From contig JALDNG010000022.1 in the NCBI GenBank assembly GCA_024349245.1, positions 14,445,501 to 14,509,500 of the forward strand: a stretch of 64,000 nucleotides of DNA. Reading direction: 5' to 3'. The notes under the pieces are model-generated. The model was not told where the DNA came from, ran no database searches, and worked only from the letters and a program-made list of their open reading frames with translations. This stretch comes from Neodontobutis hainanensis (taxonomy: Eukaryota > Chordata > Actinopteri > Gobiiformes > Odontobutidae). The position numbers were made by a program, and so were the translations under genes. Shown here piece after piece: positions 21,830 through 36,900 of the stretch (the first letter of the stretch is position 1; each line of letters starts with the position of its first letter).

Positions 21830-24248
21830 TAACCAACATAGAGGTATATTGATGTTTTCAAACTAATCACCTGGACGAGATTAGAGAAGACTAAAGACAC
21901 TGAGTCAACCTTAAAGGGATAGTCTGGTATTTAATAACAGGGGTCTGTTTCTTACGGTAAATTTTAAATGTTAGCTGTTCTTACATTTTGTTTCTGGACT
22001 TTTTAAAGCAGTAAAGTTTAGACTGTAGCATTTCTTTGCTTTTTCTTCGGGAGTGTCCTGATAATTATCAACTGTGGAGAATAAAATTGTTCCAGTAGGA
22101 CCACATTTACAGAGCAATGAACAACCCCTTGGAGAACTGTGCTGCTTCAATTGGCAAACTTTTCTCAGTTGCAAGGTCTGTGGCTAAAACATTTCCTACT
22201 TCTTTCCTTTGAACAAACCCTAATTCTATTAATTGTGTATTTAAAAACAGTGCTTTAGTGAAAAGGCCTCTGAACAGAAGACAATAAGCCAATACATTTA
22301 TAACCTTTATTGGTTTTGGAAAGAAGCAAACTAATTTTCTGAGTTCATCTTACCATTGTTATGTACTGTACAAACGGTTTGCACATGTGTTTTTGAGGTT
22401 AGCGGTACAGAACCAAAAGCATTCAGACGTACAGCACACAGAAACACACTCCCTGCTCTTAATCATAGACTGTATTATTATTATCATTATCATCTATCAG
22501 TAATACTATGTCTGTGGCATTGAATACATGATGAACACACAGCACAACAGCTCAGTCCAGCTCTCTATCAGCGAGACGCTCCACTGTTTACTGCATGCTT
22601 CAATGGATGAATTCAACCACAGACAGAGATTTGTTTTTTTGATGAAACAAACTTATAGAGCTAGATTAACCGTTGCATCATGGGAGGACATATTCGGTGG
22701 GCTGCTGTAGATAATGCTGTACCAACTGCTGTGCTGGTAGCTTAACCTTCGGTCAGACATGTTAATATGTTTAACACTAACATGACTGAACGATAGTAAA
22801 TGGCACTAATCATTATCGTGTCACGTGACAAATCAACCTCAATGCTCATGTTTTGGGCCAACAATAATATATTTGTGTTTTAAAATGATTTATTTAAAGC
22901 CAATAAAAACTGGTGACACTATGCTAAGTTTGGCTAAAAGACTACGATTGGTTGCATTTAGGGAGCGGACACACAGTACAGTACTGAGAGCTTAATTTGT
23001 TCTTCATGTTGACTGTCAGAGCTTTCAGAAAGTTCAAAATCATTTGCACAGTGTTTTTCACATTAAACAACATAACATGTTTTACTTTTAGCCATTTAAA
23101 AATATTCAGCTTATTCCTCTTAACAACAAAGGACTGACTCATCCTGGGAACACACATAAAATGTAGAGTAAAAAAAAAGGTTCAGGTTCACTTTGCAGCA
23201 TGACCTCATTCAACTCAAGTCATCTCACAGAGACCAATATGAAACAAAAGCTATGGATCAAGCACTGGTTGGATGAAGATACTGTTTAGAAATAAATGGT
23301 TAAAAGGACACCCATTATGCCTTTTCACTTTTCTCTTTGCTTTAAAGACCCCTCTGTCTCAAATCCTAAAGCTAAAATCTGTATTATCAGTATTTTTTCT
23401 TTCAGCTTCTGAAAAGGCTTACTGGAATTGCACATTTAATTAAAAAATAAGTTAATACATTTACTCCAGCCCAGAGCTAAACATGGATGGTAAATGTTTG
23501 GAGACACTGCTAATAAAGAAAAAACTTAACTTATGTGTTGTTTTTTGAAAAGGGTAGGACTGAAAAGGGCAATAGGCAGCTTTTATGGGACCATTGAGAC
23601 TGAGGTGAACAAAAGGCCTGAAAATGTAGTTTGATAAATAAAATGTTGAAGCATTGTCTTTCTATTTTGTCATTTGAATACAATAAAAAGCTGGTTTCAG
23701 TAACAAACTATGTTCCAGTGATAGCACAGTCACCAGACTTCATCACAGCTGTATGAGAAAAACACATTTGTTTAAAGTGTGGACATTGTCCATGATATAA
23801 CTAACTCTACATTAACACTGCTTTCACAAAGCATTAACACAGCATCCAGAAAGATATTTATCTTTTTCTTTAAATTACCCCCCGCCCCATATATAGCTCA
23901 AATCTTCTGTTGCACTTGAGTTAAAAAATTATATCTGAAATAAATTCAAAAATTATACCTCATACTGTACACAGGTTACCAACTACACAGATAACAAAAC
24001 AAAATAAAAAGTTCAAATATTTATATCTTTAGGGGAGTTTGTGAGACATTCAAACTCTATTCATATACAGAATCACGTTTTATACAACAAATCCTCATCA
24101 TCAATAAATAAAAATAGATGCTGTCATGTACTCTGGAGTTTAACACTGCTGTCCCGAGAACAACAGGAGGCTATCAGACAAAACGAGGAACACCAAACGC
24201 CCTTTAAGATATATATTACTGATTTAAAATGACACTTTGTACACATCT
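21830..24248. other. intergenic or distal 3' UTR between convergent insl5 and sgip1
   Basis: No coding exon is visible. On the minus strand AATAAA occurs at 24249-24254 and again near 22306, so part or all of this stretch may be sgip1 3' UTR. The DYNLT5 (TCTEX1D1) gene found between these genes in human is not present. Confidence 0.5.
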
Positions 24249-24254
24249 TTTATT
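24249..24254 (-). terminator. sgip1: candidate proximal poly(A) signal of sgip1
   Basis: AATAAA on the minus strand, about 660 nt after the sgip1 stop codon. A distal candidate is near 22306. Confidence 0.5.
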
Positions 24255-24915
24255 CTTCAGGGAATCCTCTCCGCAGTATTCAGTGTTTGTCTTTGCAGCT
24301 GCCTAACTAAAAAACATCTTCATGTTTGTATGAAATAAATTAGTCTGAAGGTGCATTGTAAAGGAACATAGGTGTCAGATATGTGACCCTGTAGTACCAG
24401 TCGGGGATGTATTTTCTCTAAAATGAGGCAACAATTTGCTGTGAATAAAAGCAACAGACATTGAGCTCTGACACATGGTTGAGTAATATCACTATTCTTT
24501 GTTTGTGTGTGAGAGAAGGCTGGTAGTTTCTTGTCTAAATTTGGTCCTAGTCTAAACTCATTAGTGTCAGAGATGCAGAGGTTTACTTACAGACAGTATT
24601 TTCAGAGCAAACCTCCATTGCTTTGAGCTAGGCAGCTGCAGTGAGATTTCTTAAGACACCGCCTAGTTTTGACCAGATGATGGAGACAGAGGCACAGACT
24701 CCGAAAGAAGAAGGAAGAACCCATGTGTTTGATTGCAGCAATACAGATGATGATTGTAATCAATACAAATACAATGGATACATGACCACGACACGTGAGT
24801 TCTATAACACTGCTGGGCAGGCTGTGGAGCTGTCGTCTGGGTTCAGTCAATGGAGGATGTGTCCTCAGGTTCCAGCCCAGTCCACTGTTCAACAGTGATC
24901 TCTCAGTAGCACAGG

Positions 24916-27900
24916 TTAGTTGTCTGCCAGGTATTTTCCTGCACCACAAAGTATATACTAATGTTTATTTGATAGCAGGTTCTTATCTTTCCTCATCTAA
25001 AATACTGAAAATCTAGTTACCTACAAATAATTTGAAGTAATGGGCAATGAAAGATTTGAACTGGATTTCAATAAAATAAATTTGCTCAAGAAACAGACAA
25101 ACAATGTTTTTACTGTAAACTAGGATCATATGATTATAGAATCGAAGAATTTTTACAATAAGTAAAGAAACAACAGATTAACCGTGAACTGACCTGCAGC
25201 AAACCTCTTCTTGATGAGAGAGAAGCGGTATCCTGGTCCCGCCAGCTCAATGTCGCATCCTGACAGCGTGCTGCCCTCACTGGTGAACTGCACCGCGAGT
25301 GGGGCTGGTTTACTGGGGCCCTCTGTCAGCTGGAAGCGCGCTAACAACGAGCCCACGCCTGGAGAAGAAGTTCAGATTTATAAAAAAAATGTCAAAACAG
25401 TAAATGATACTGTATATAAGCTTTGAGATTTGACAACACATTAAACACAAATGAAACAAAATGTGTATTATGAAATAAATATGAATGAACTACACACCAA
25501 AATGAAACATCAGATTGAAGATTCAAATTGTTACTGTATTTATGGTTGTTATGGTAAATGTAATACCTCTGTTTAACACAAGATGGCCCCGTTACTAAAT
25601 CGGGCTTAAGAGAGTAGGCGGTCGGTTTACAGAAGATCAATTAAACAAGTATTTAAGGCTTGTATCTTTTCTTGAGGAGCTCACACACTTCATATGTAGC
25701 CTACTTAGCCACAATGCAAACCTAGTGTATTTTGGGTTTCGTTTTAATCAATCTCAAGTGCTACTGTTGTTAAGATTCAATTAGCAAAAGAAGAAAGTCA
25801 TTACCCCCATTTTCAGATTTTTGTGAGATATCAGGAATCTTCCAAAGGATTCGTTGATGTTCTGGATTCCTGCGAGCACCAAAGAGGCAAAACAAGGATG
25901 TGATACAGACATAAGAAAAAGTCAAGCATATCAAGTTTCACATTAGACATTTAAGCTGTTTCACCCCAAGGTTGACCTCTAGGAACAATAATAATATGCC
26001 TAAATAGTGATTTAACCTGGACTGCTGGGTCTAAGGCTGTTATAAAGTCTGGTCTGTACCATGCAGCAGGCGGCAACACGGCTTGCAGTTTTGAAACTCC
26101 GCCGTCGACTGGGACAAGGAACTGGACATTGTTTAGGGCCGTTGGCGTCGACATGGCCTCCCCGTTGTATTTGTAGTCTATCCTTAGGTCTGTGCTGGTC
26201 GGCTCACACCTCCAGCTCACCGCTAGATTGAGAGGAGTGGACTGCTGGCCCTGCACGGAAACCTGCGCAATCCAATAGAGTAAATTACAGCTAAACCTGT
26301 TTTTAAGAATATGCTTCTTATCTGTTCGTCAGTCTGTATTGTCTCTTCTCACCTGATACTTGAGCATGTCTACGTTGTAGTATGTCGCTTGTGGCTTCTG
26401 CTCTGACACCTTCTTCAGATGTGTTATCAGGTTTGGCATATTCACCCAGAAGTCCTTAGAATCCCCCTTGGCCTGTGTGGTACTGTCACTGATGGGACAG
26501 GCAGTAAGGAGCCATTTAGATTATTTATTATAATAATAATGAAAGTATGTTATGTTTGTTTTTGGCATTTCAGTGACTAGCAATCCTGTATTGTGTGATG
26601 TAAAGCAAAATTGTATTGTGATATATTTTTTTAAAGGCAACACTGCACATGGCAATTCCATACCCCTTTATTCAACAGCCTGTACGGCTCTAAGGTAGGC
26701 CTAATGTGTTTTTACCCGGTTTTGTTTGACTGCATGCCACAAAATCTTACACAATGCTCCTTTAACATCAGAGTAAAATTTAAAAGTCACAAATGTTTGG
26801 TTAGTTGAATAAATGAAAGTAAAAAATAGTTAACACAAACCATATAAAGCTCATAGTTTATCTAAGCTCTCTCATGACTTAATAATGACTCACCAGTGGC
26901 TGACATTAAAAGGTCTGTATGGATCTCACTCCTACTGACTCATCTGCACCTGCTGTAGTTATCGCTTTCCTCTTTTTTGTTTAAGAAAATGGTTGATGTG
27001 AATCACAATTATAATGTAAAAAAATAAAACTAGCAAACATTTCTTAAACTCTGGCTGTATAGGTTAATAATATAGGAAAAAAACAATAATAATTGTTCAA
27101 AATATAATGTAGTAAATTTGATTTATATTCACTAAAGTTATGTTTCAATCACACTCTTTTATTAGATTAAGGAAAACTTTAAAGGAGAACCACAAAACAT
27201 CATTAGTAAGTACATTGAGTATAACAGTGAGCAAGAGGCTCCACTGGAAACAGAGGCGACGTTATTATTGTTGGGGCAGCGTGAGTCATTACCAGCACAG
27301 GAGCTGAGGGTTAGGCAGCACTTGCTCCAGTCGGCTGTAGTTGGTTATGCTGAAGGTTAGCACTGCAGGGGACTGGTTATTGGCAAAGTGCCGTGTGATT
27401 CCCGCTGGAAATGACAAAACCATCTCACCTATGACCTTCACAACACACCTGAGCAAGACGGGAAACAGCGTTAGACCTCATATGAGTCTTGTCGGAAGAA
27501 TTATGCAGACACATACTTGCTGGGGTCTGCTCCTTTAAAAAAGGCGTTGACTGTCTCCGTGAAGGCAGCAGCCACAGGAAGTGTGTCCTGGGCCCCCATT
27601 GTTAGAGGACTGGGTCCCCTGGAGCAGCCTGGGGATAAGACACAGGCACAGACACAAAATCAGTGTGACTACAGGTGCGTGAGTCTGTCTAAGACCCACT
27701 GTAGTTATATTTAAAAAAAGTTAAAATTCAAAGATTATATCTAGAACTACTTCTTTCCAATCAGCTGCAGGTGAATGAAATGAGAAACCAAACAATGAGT
27801 GATCTACAACTAAAAATGAAGTGGGAGTTTTGTGTTCAAATGAACACAGTTGTTGTTAGTACAACATGAAGACAGTGGACCACACTCTTTTCTCTCTGCT

Positions 27901-30900
27901 CTATAGCTCTTTAAGTTTTATCCATCTCCCTTAAACATTTACATTAGGCCTAAACCAGTCTTGGACCTGTAAACATCTGCTACATCTGGCACAAAGATGT
28001 TAGCAGCTATGGATCATTACCATCACATGTCATAATATTATGGCTGGCATCAATGTCTTAAGAAAACACTTTTTTAAATAAGCAATGAGAAAAGACAGAA
28101 GCTGCTATAAAGAGGGACAGATAAATGCATGCTAGTATAATGCATACTCTTAAACTAAATTTATCTCAAAAGATCAAAGAAGAAAGATAAGAAACACTTA
28201 AGATCAAACCCAAGTGACCACAAGGATATTAGTAAAGTACAACAAGTAGAATGACTCTTCAGAGAATGAAAGGCGACCAGCGCAGACAAAGTGTGAATGA
28301 ACAATGTCAGGAAGAGAGCTGCTTATGAAAGGCCTCAGCCAGGAGTAAGCATGGCGTGGGTTACACTGATGATGGAGAGATCGCAAAGAAGGAAGAGAGA
28401 AAGGAAAGAGGGGGGAAGGGCAGGGCAGGAGTGAAGCCAGCACAAATGAGCCTCACAAAGAGTGCGCTACAGCAGTCAGCCCCAGAGCAGAGCAAACTTA
28501 CCTTCAAAGGTCAAATAAAACTTCCCTCTGTCAAACCAAACGAGGGATGGCTGGTCATTCTCTGTGTGGGTTAAGGTGTAGGTAGGGTTTAGGAAGAGGA
28601 AGAGGAGGTGAGGAGAGGGTGAGGAGAGGGTGAGAAGGGGAGGAGAGAAGGACAGCAGCGTGAGTCTCACATGGCAGCTCTATCAGACATCACAGTGAAG
28701 TGGAGACACCCGCCAGGACAGGACACAAAATGGGGCAACATGGACATCTTATTTGGGTGCATGAGTGTGAGGAGAGTGAGGATGCAAGTGGGGTTTGGGC
28801 CTGACACAAAATGTCATATTTAACATAACATTTTGATTGTGGTGACTTTTTTCAACCACTTTTAAGCAATTTAATGTAAATTTTCATCAACAACACTTGA
28901 TAACATAAACATTTTTGCCGACATTCACTAAAATCTGTAAGATTATTCCCAAAAACTGCTCAGTTTTATTTCCATATACTGCTTAATTACTGCTTTTTAT
29001 CCTGCACAATTACTACAATCAAATTCAATTTATAAAGCTTCCTATAAGTACTGGTATTTATTTTTTTACATACCATGACCCTGTATTTATACTGTATATG
29101 CGCTTATACTGCGCTTGTTGAATAAATGCATGTTAAACAACATTTTGTTGCCTGTGACAAAATCGAATTTAATCTGATATTTGGTAAATGTTCCATTTTT
29201 ACTTGCACTATATACAAAATGAAAGTGCTTTTTAAACCACAACAATAAAATTCAACCCTGCACATGTTGTGAACCCCTGTTTAGTATTTGTGGCATTTAC
29301 TGTTAAACAGATGGACGAACAGTGCGATGTATAATGTCAACCTGCAGGGGGCGACACTGACCCAGGTCAGATGGCTGCAAAAACAGAAGGTCATGGTCAG
29401 CAAAGAAATTCTGGCTTAGTTTGGAGTATGTTACATAACCTTTGCCTTAATCAACAAGCATTGGTCACTAGGATAAACTGTGTTATTGCTGAAGTAAAGC
29501 ACACCATTCCAATCTCAATTTCCTTCTCCGTGTTGCTATTTTATGTTGATATAATGTCAAAATACAACAAGGAAGGCAGCAGCTATAATTCCTCAGTTTT
29601 CAGTTTGAGAGTTATCAAATTGTCAATCCACATTTTCTCACAGATAATTTATGCCTGCGTTTAGCCGCGCACAAGAGGCTGTTATGTTTAATAGACTAAC
29701 AAATGTTATAGACAAATTAAATGCCAACAAATACTTTTTTGAGTCTTTGTTGATCTCCAATTTTAGGTTACAATTAGTCAGAAACTGTGTACATATAGAA
29801 CACCAGTGTTTTTATTTAATTCATAGTTGGCTTGTTGTAAAATATGGGTTCGCAGCAGAATAGTGATTGATGGAGCTATGAGAGAAGAGAGTGGTTCATG
29901 AAGAGAACAAAAGGGCCAGTGGTGATGAGAGAGGCGATGTTGGTATGTCTCTGTGGCTGAAGAGAGTGGCAGGTATGAGAGGTCAGAGTGAGGGGTCGAG
30001 TGGGGGAGCAGACTAAACCTTCAAAATCAGGAGAGTGCCTCGGAACTTGGGGTTGTTTCGTGCTTCTCCAGGAGTGTGCAGTGTATCGCATGAATACCAA
30101 ACAGATGCTGCCTGCCTAAATTCAACCAAATTCTCATGCCAGACTTCAAACGAGACGAGACGTGTGAAAGAGTGTGTGAACGAGAGAGACGGACAGACAA
30201 TATAGATCTCAGGGGCCACAGATAGACAGCCCTTCGGATTTGTTCATTGAAAACACGGCACGCAGACACTCAGATATATATACTCCTGTGAAGGTATCTG
30301 GGAAAGAAGATGCCACTGCACTCAGAAAGAGGGGGTTGCCATGGTGACAGCAAGACAGCCATTGGCGCACAGTTGTCAAACAGAGAGAAAAGTACGAGGG
30401 AAGTATGTATGGGTGTAACATTTTTGTGGGGTTAAACAATCGTAATGTGGTTGCAGAGTTTGAAGCTATTTCTCCTGAGATGTGAGAAAGGACAAGGAAA
30501 TGTGGAGTTTTGTTTTGGCATAAAATATGTGGTGTTGAAAGCAAACAATCAATGATCTTTAAGTAAATTATACAGCAAATACAAAACAAACAAAAAATTA
30601 AAATATATATTTAATGTGGTTGTGGTATGTCTCTACTCCGCTGTCAACAATCAAAGCACAACACTCGCCATTACCCTTGCATTGTGGGTAAAAAGCTTCA
30701 ACTTAGACACAGCAATAGCACTCTCAAAAACAGTCCCCAAACACAATTCCTTTCCTTTGATGAGATCTATACTATACCTGCAAGCGAATCAAAGTGTCTC
30801 TCAAAGGTGGGGAGTTTGTCTACATAAGCATCATCTTCTGACAAGGCATAGGGATGAATAAAACAGACAAACGGCAAAACAAACAAAAGAAAGCAAATCA

Positions 30901-33900
30901 AAGTAATGTAACACAAGAGTTGAAATGAGGCGAGAAAAAACACTGCCATGCAAAAGAGCGTGTGATGAAATAAGTCAAATTTGAATTATTACATTTTAAA
31001 TACTCTCTGTTATGTTTGAAGCAGACTTGTTTTAATTGCTAATTTGTGTATGGGACTCTATGAATCATGTTTTAGTCCATTAGGTCTGCTGTTTATCTGC
31101 GTGCACCTTGTCTTTTTGTGGAGTAAAACACAAATGATGAAAGATTATCAGTTAATTTTAGATTCACACCTCCTTCAAAAATTCTGCAAATGTTACTCAC
31201 ATGGTTTAAAAAAAGTTTTTTAATGTAGTATTTCTTCTAAAATAGGACTAACAAGCTAACAAGGAATATTTAAGTAAGTCAGATAACATGGCTAGGACAA
31301 ATATTAATTAAAGGCATTTGGAGGAATAAGAAAAATAAATGAATAAATGTTGCACATGCACCAAGCCTAAAGCAAAGATGATACCAGTGAAATCAAAAAT
31401 TCATTCTTCAACACTAACTCAGATCTTAAAGCACAGACAGCTAAGTAATGGCTGACAAAGCACTCACCTGACACAGATACTGAGAGCTCCTTGTTGACTG
31501 TTGGGGTGGTGGCCGCGCTCATGGAGTTGGTGGAGGAGATGGAGGATGTGCTCTCAGCCCGCGCCAAGGGGGCAACAGGAGGTGGGCTGGCTGAGTGGAC
31601 CGGGGGGCTGAACGGCCGAATCTAAAAGGAAGAAAATGGCCTAAAAATGTTATTTATTTTCCCTATAAGGGTTGTTCAAATGAGCTCGGAGTTGTATACA
31701 CATATACAACAGTAATAGTCCACAATAAATAAGAATAAATATCCATAATAGGGATCTCCTAATACTACTTTTCCACTTACAATACTTAATATTTTACTAT
31801 AATTGAGTACAGGCCAATCAAACACAGACTTAGGAACCATGTGGATTTTTTTGATTTCTAAGAAACTGAATGAGAACGTTGTACATTTTTTAGGTTATAC
31901 ATAGCAGTTTGCTTTGTTAGTAAAACATGTGCAAAATAGAAAAAAGGGAGAAACATATACTACATCGGTAGTAAGTAAAGTACTCATATGGCAGAAGCAT
32001 AAAGGTCAAACATGTACAAGTACAAGTGCAAGAAGCTCTTATACTGCAATGGCCAGTATCTGGACAATCGTAATCCATCGGTGTGTTTTAAAATTTGTAC
32101 TGCAAGAGACTGTACTAAACTCCTCTAATGAAGTAAACTATCAAACTTATGATCTTACCGCATCTCCAGCAGTGGGTTTCCCTGGAGGAAGTTTGGGCCG
32201 TGATGGGGGCCGTGGTGGAGGTGGAGGAGGGGTGGGATTTACTGATGAGGGCGTAGAAGGTCGCACTGGAGAGGAGGAGCCTACAAGGGAAACACAACCA
32301 TATCAAATCTGAGGAATACAATTGTAAGGTGCTTTCTTTTTGTTTGCAAATAAAGGTAAAAATCTGCCATTTAGCAGAATACAGTGTACATTAGTGATTG
32401 AATACCTCATTGTCATAAAATCACCAGTGACCTCTCAGATGCCATTCAAATTTATTGACTCAAAAAGTGCTCAGTTTATGTCAAAACTAAGGCCCAAAGA
32501 AACTATAATGTCAGATAAATCTTTGTGTATGTATTGAGTCATGTGTGGTTTTTGTTTTCTTCTTTATTGAGCTATGGGCTTTTTAATATATTGTGTCCTA
32601 TCTGTAAAAGTAAAAGATTCAATTATTTATTAATAGTCTGTGGAGGTGGTGAGAGCTTGATTGTTAGTTTGATTTTGTTTTTTGTTAATGCTCACCACTG
32701 TTTGTGCCAGATGTGGGGCCAGGGGACGACACCACAGTGCGGTATGTGGGGGGAGGAGGTGGGGGAGGCGTACTCCTGCTCCCCTGGGTAGTCTCTTTGG
32801 GTGAATTGACAGTATCATAGCTGTCCTCTTTGGATTGCGGCGCTTCTGGACTCCTGGGCTGCTCTTCTGGAGACAAGACAAGGGGTGGAGGTGGTGAAGA
32901 GCGCGCTGTGGTTTCTTCTGTGAGTGGTGTGCTCGCTTTGGGAGGGGGACTAGTGGGAGAGACAAACAGAGGGGATTGGGGAGACGTAGCAGGAGGAGAT
33001 GTTAGATCCTTCAATGGAGGTGGTGGAGACGTGGAAAGTGCGAGAGATCCTCTGTCTTTTGGCGTGGATGGACCTGACGGGACACGAGGTGCAGAGGGCT
33101 CTCCTGTAGGCGGTGGGGAGGTCAGTAAAGGGGGCAATGAGTCCTCTTTCAGTGGAGGGGAGGTAAGAGGAGGTGGTATGTGCTCCTCTGGAGGTGGTGG
33201 AGATGTGGGTAAGGGCGGAGGTGGAGACAATGGTGGTTGAGGGGCTGGTTCCTCTGGAGGAGGTGAGGAGGAAGGCAGGGGAGGTGCGGGGTCCTTTGGT
33301 AAAGGAGGCCGGTCTGGCGAGCTTTCGCTGAAGCACACCCAGGAGTCGTTTGTGTCTTCGGCAACAGAGGCAGCCTGCTCTGGGCCAAAAATGTTGTCTA
33401 AGTCTGCTAACGAGGGCTTCCTGCTGGTGATGTCTGCCTCTGTTGACGAATCTGAAACAGACAAGAATTAACCAATCAAGACAAAGGAAATTACCAATAG
33501 GTTGGCACAAAAAGAAATTAAGCCCAAAGGTAATAAAGTCAGAACTAACACTTTAGATACAATACTGATGAAACAAAAGGAAATGTCAACATTTAGAGCT
33601 AGTTTATGACATTAACCCCCGCTGAGCTGCCAGTGAATTACAGCTTTGGCAGGAAACAGTCTTTTTACTTTTCTATGTTTTGTTAACATATGTCATATGA
33701 AGCTACATGTGTGTTGTCACTGAAATAAACTGTAACACAATCTTATCTAATCTTAAGATGTGTAGACATCTTAAGATTGTACTGTACACAGATAACACGT
33801 CTTAGGTTTCATAGCACTCTAACATCTGCTAGACTCATTTTAGTATTATTCAACTTTTGTAAATTAGTAATTCAAACGAGTAAGGTGACAGTGGTTAAGA

Positions 33901-36900
33901 TGAAGCAATGTCTGCTCCCATATACCTGGTTACACCAATACAGGCTAATAATATATAAAACTTACAATATAGAAAAACAAAATAATAAAGAAAAGCTCAT
34001 TCTTACCAGAATTGACTGTAGAACCCGTTCTCGGAGGCGAAGCTGGGACATTCTTAGGAGGAAGTGGAGGTGGAGCTGCAATGAAAATCGGTACAAAAAT
34101 TAGGTACAGTCATAAAAGGTAACTCCTAGAGGAACCTGCCTCAATTTACCAATCAGACAACACATTATGGTCTGTTTAGTTTTTAAAGGTCTAGAAATTG
34201 ATAATAACATTTTTTTAAATGCAGGGTATTGTTTGCAAATTGCAAAAACATTAATCATGCATCCCAGTACAGGCAGCTGTCATGCCAAATGCAAGAGAGG
34301 AAGGATGAGTCCATTATCAAAACCCCACAGTGATCCCATGTCTGATTCAACCACCATTGATTCTTTCAGTCGTGAAATGACTCATGAAATGAAACAGGTG
34401 TCTGACTGGGGTTAATGCCGGCTGGAGTTTGTCAGTCGACGGTATGTGGACTGTTAGACGGACGATGAATGGGTTCATGAGGTAAGCCGGGGTCTGTGCG
34501 GTCATTCCAGGGGTCATTCATGTGACACAATGGGCAGTCCATCAAAAACTTACTTCCTGTTGGGAAGGATCTTGTCAAAGAGGAATTGGGCTCTGACAAT
34601 GGAGCTCCCCACACATCAGATTCAGATAGAACCACTAGTTTTGAGAAGGGGACAGAACAGTCTATGTCATTAAATTTCCAGTACTAATGTTGGGGAAAAA
34701 GATTATACAGGAAAATATCATGTCAGTAGCACAACATAAAGTCATATATACGGCATAATCCTTTCAGTGGCAAATTAAAAACCTCTTAGGGATATATTGA
34801 GCATCATGTGTAGCACTGCTGCTTTTGAATGAAATGAAGTGAATTTGTGTCAGGTGAAACTTAGCTATGCCTGAGATAGCAGTTGCGTAACAGCTAAGAG
34901 CTCTACTGCAGCCTGCAGCACTAAATCCTACAGGATTGGATGAAAGTAGGTGACAGTGGAATCTGCATATTAACAAGGAGGACTGTGCTGATTAGCAAGA
35001 CCGTTGGGTCACAACTTCAACTTTGTCCCCACCAAAAACAGATGGAGTAAATCTGCAAATGTGGAGTGAAGCTAAGGGGTAAATCCTAATGGCAGCAGAG
35101 GATTACAGACGCTATAAAATACAACTGCTGAAGGCCTAACATAACAGACACAAGTGTCATCATTACTGCTACAACAATGCAAAATAAAATAAATTGGCTA
35201 TCTATATGAATTATTTCACATTTGAAAAGAATACCTTCAGTTTTCTGTTCTCCAAAGGCTGATTCCAAAGAAGGTCCAAATAAGGCTTTGGTGTCTTCAG
35301 AGACTGGAGACTGACTGCTGAAAAGACAAAATATTATTGATCAGCTGTTTCCATAAATCACAGTAAAACAGCAGCTGTTACCTGGGAGGCTGAGGTGCTG
35401 GAGCTGGTGATGCTGCCACAATGGGTGCTGCCGGAACAACTCTTCTAGGTCTGGCAATCTCTTCAGCTAAAATGTATTTTATAATCAGTCACTTTGGTCC
35501 ACAGCAACACTGTTATAATGTAAATAATAATATAATTAAAGTGACTAACACTTACTGGAGGGGTTCCTTTTCAAACCCTATAAAGGAAAGATAATGTGAA
35601 GTGTAAAATATCTGCAGTTTATTGTATATTCCTGCTTCAACTAAAAATCTATTAATCTGTTGTGTAACTTAAAATTAGCATTCAGCCGTGTAACAAAAAA
35701 TAAAATCCATTTAGAATGGTAAATGCAGATTGTCTAAAGACTTTCCAAAGTGTTTAAAGGGAAACATCGGGTTGGTGGCACATCTGTGAAGGTTTTAAGT
35801 TACTATAGCTTTAATGTGATTATTATTTATTTAAGCATCACTACAAATAACAATTGAACTAATACAAAATGGGCTTATGGTAATGAAAATGTAGTGGATT
35901 ATAGAAAACCAACAACCCTGGAACCAACACCTTTCAGTATTAAAGAAACTGAGAAGAAGTAGGCCACACCAGGAGAGAAAAGGATTGAACAAGACAAGCA
36001 GATGAAAAGACATGGTGATGAAGTAAGACATCAAAGAGCCAGCTGTCAACAGTGCAAATGGGACCTCACTGCAGAAACCAAGCAACTCAACATGAGCATA
36101 GTGCCAGTTGGGAGGATGGGATGACCATATATATTTCTGTTTTTTTTTTAAATAATAAGCCTCCTAATCCTGCTGCTCAACTAAACCGATTTAATTTAAA
36201 TGAAGTCTCTTAAGGGAACTGTGGGAAGCAAAGGACAAGAAGCACGTGACACATTTAGCCTGGCTTTAAGGAAACGGGAGAAAAGAGACACTTACCGGAC
36301 TACGTCTCTGTGACCAGCAAAAAGGAAGAGAGAAGAGACACCTGGTCAGAGAGTGACAAATCAGTAATTACATACATTATAAATTATTAGGATATATTGT
36401 GGCCTGGGAGCAGTCATGTTGGCATATTTCTGTGTAGTCTGTTGGTCTTTAAAACCGCTAAAAGGGTCTTTTTCAAACTTCTTATGATGCAATATCTCAA
36501 GGATTGTCTTGTTGCAACATTACACCTTTGAAAATACTGCATGAAAGGCTACATGAGTCACTTCCTACTGAAATAATTTTATATTTTACTATTTTTTCCA
36601 CATTTTTTGATTGTGGAATATTTTGCCATGTAATTCCCTTGACTGCTTGGTCATTGTACCTTGCAGTCCCCGCCATCTCCCCCATCTGCCACTTAGTTTT
36701 AATATCTGCCGGCATCGCAGGCCTCAATCTCTGGCTGTAGCACTTGCTCCAGTTGTGCAGTGAACCATGGATCATTACAGTGATGCAATAGGAGGCTGGA
36801 CATGCTGCTGAAAAGCCTTCATTTGATTGGATATATAACTGCAAGATGGAACTCTGCTCTAATCTTTCCAACACCATAGCAGTGGGAATCTGGATTAATA

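Noticed and set aside
32830..33510. Long glycine-rich (+) and alternative-frame (-) open frames
   Set aside because: Shadows of the proline-rich sgip1 exon 14 in other frames.
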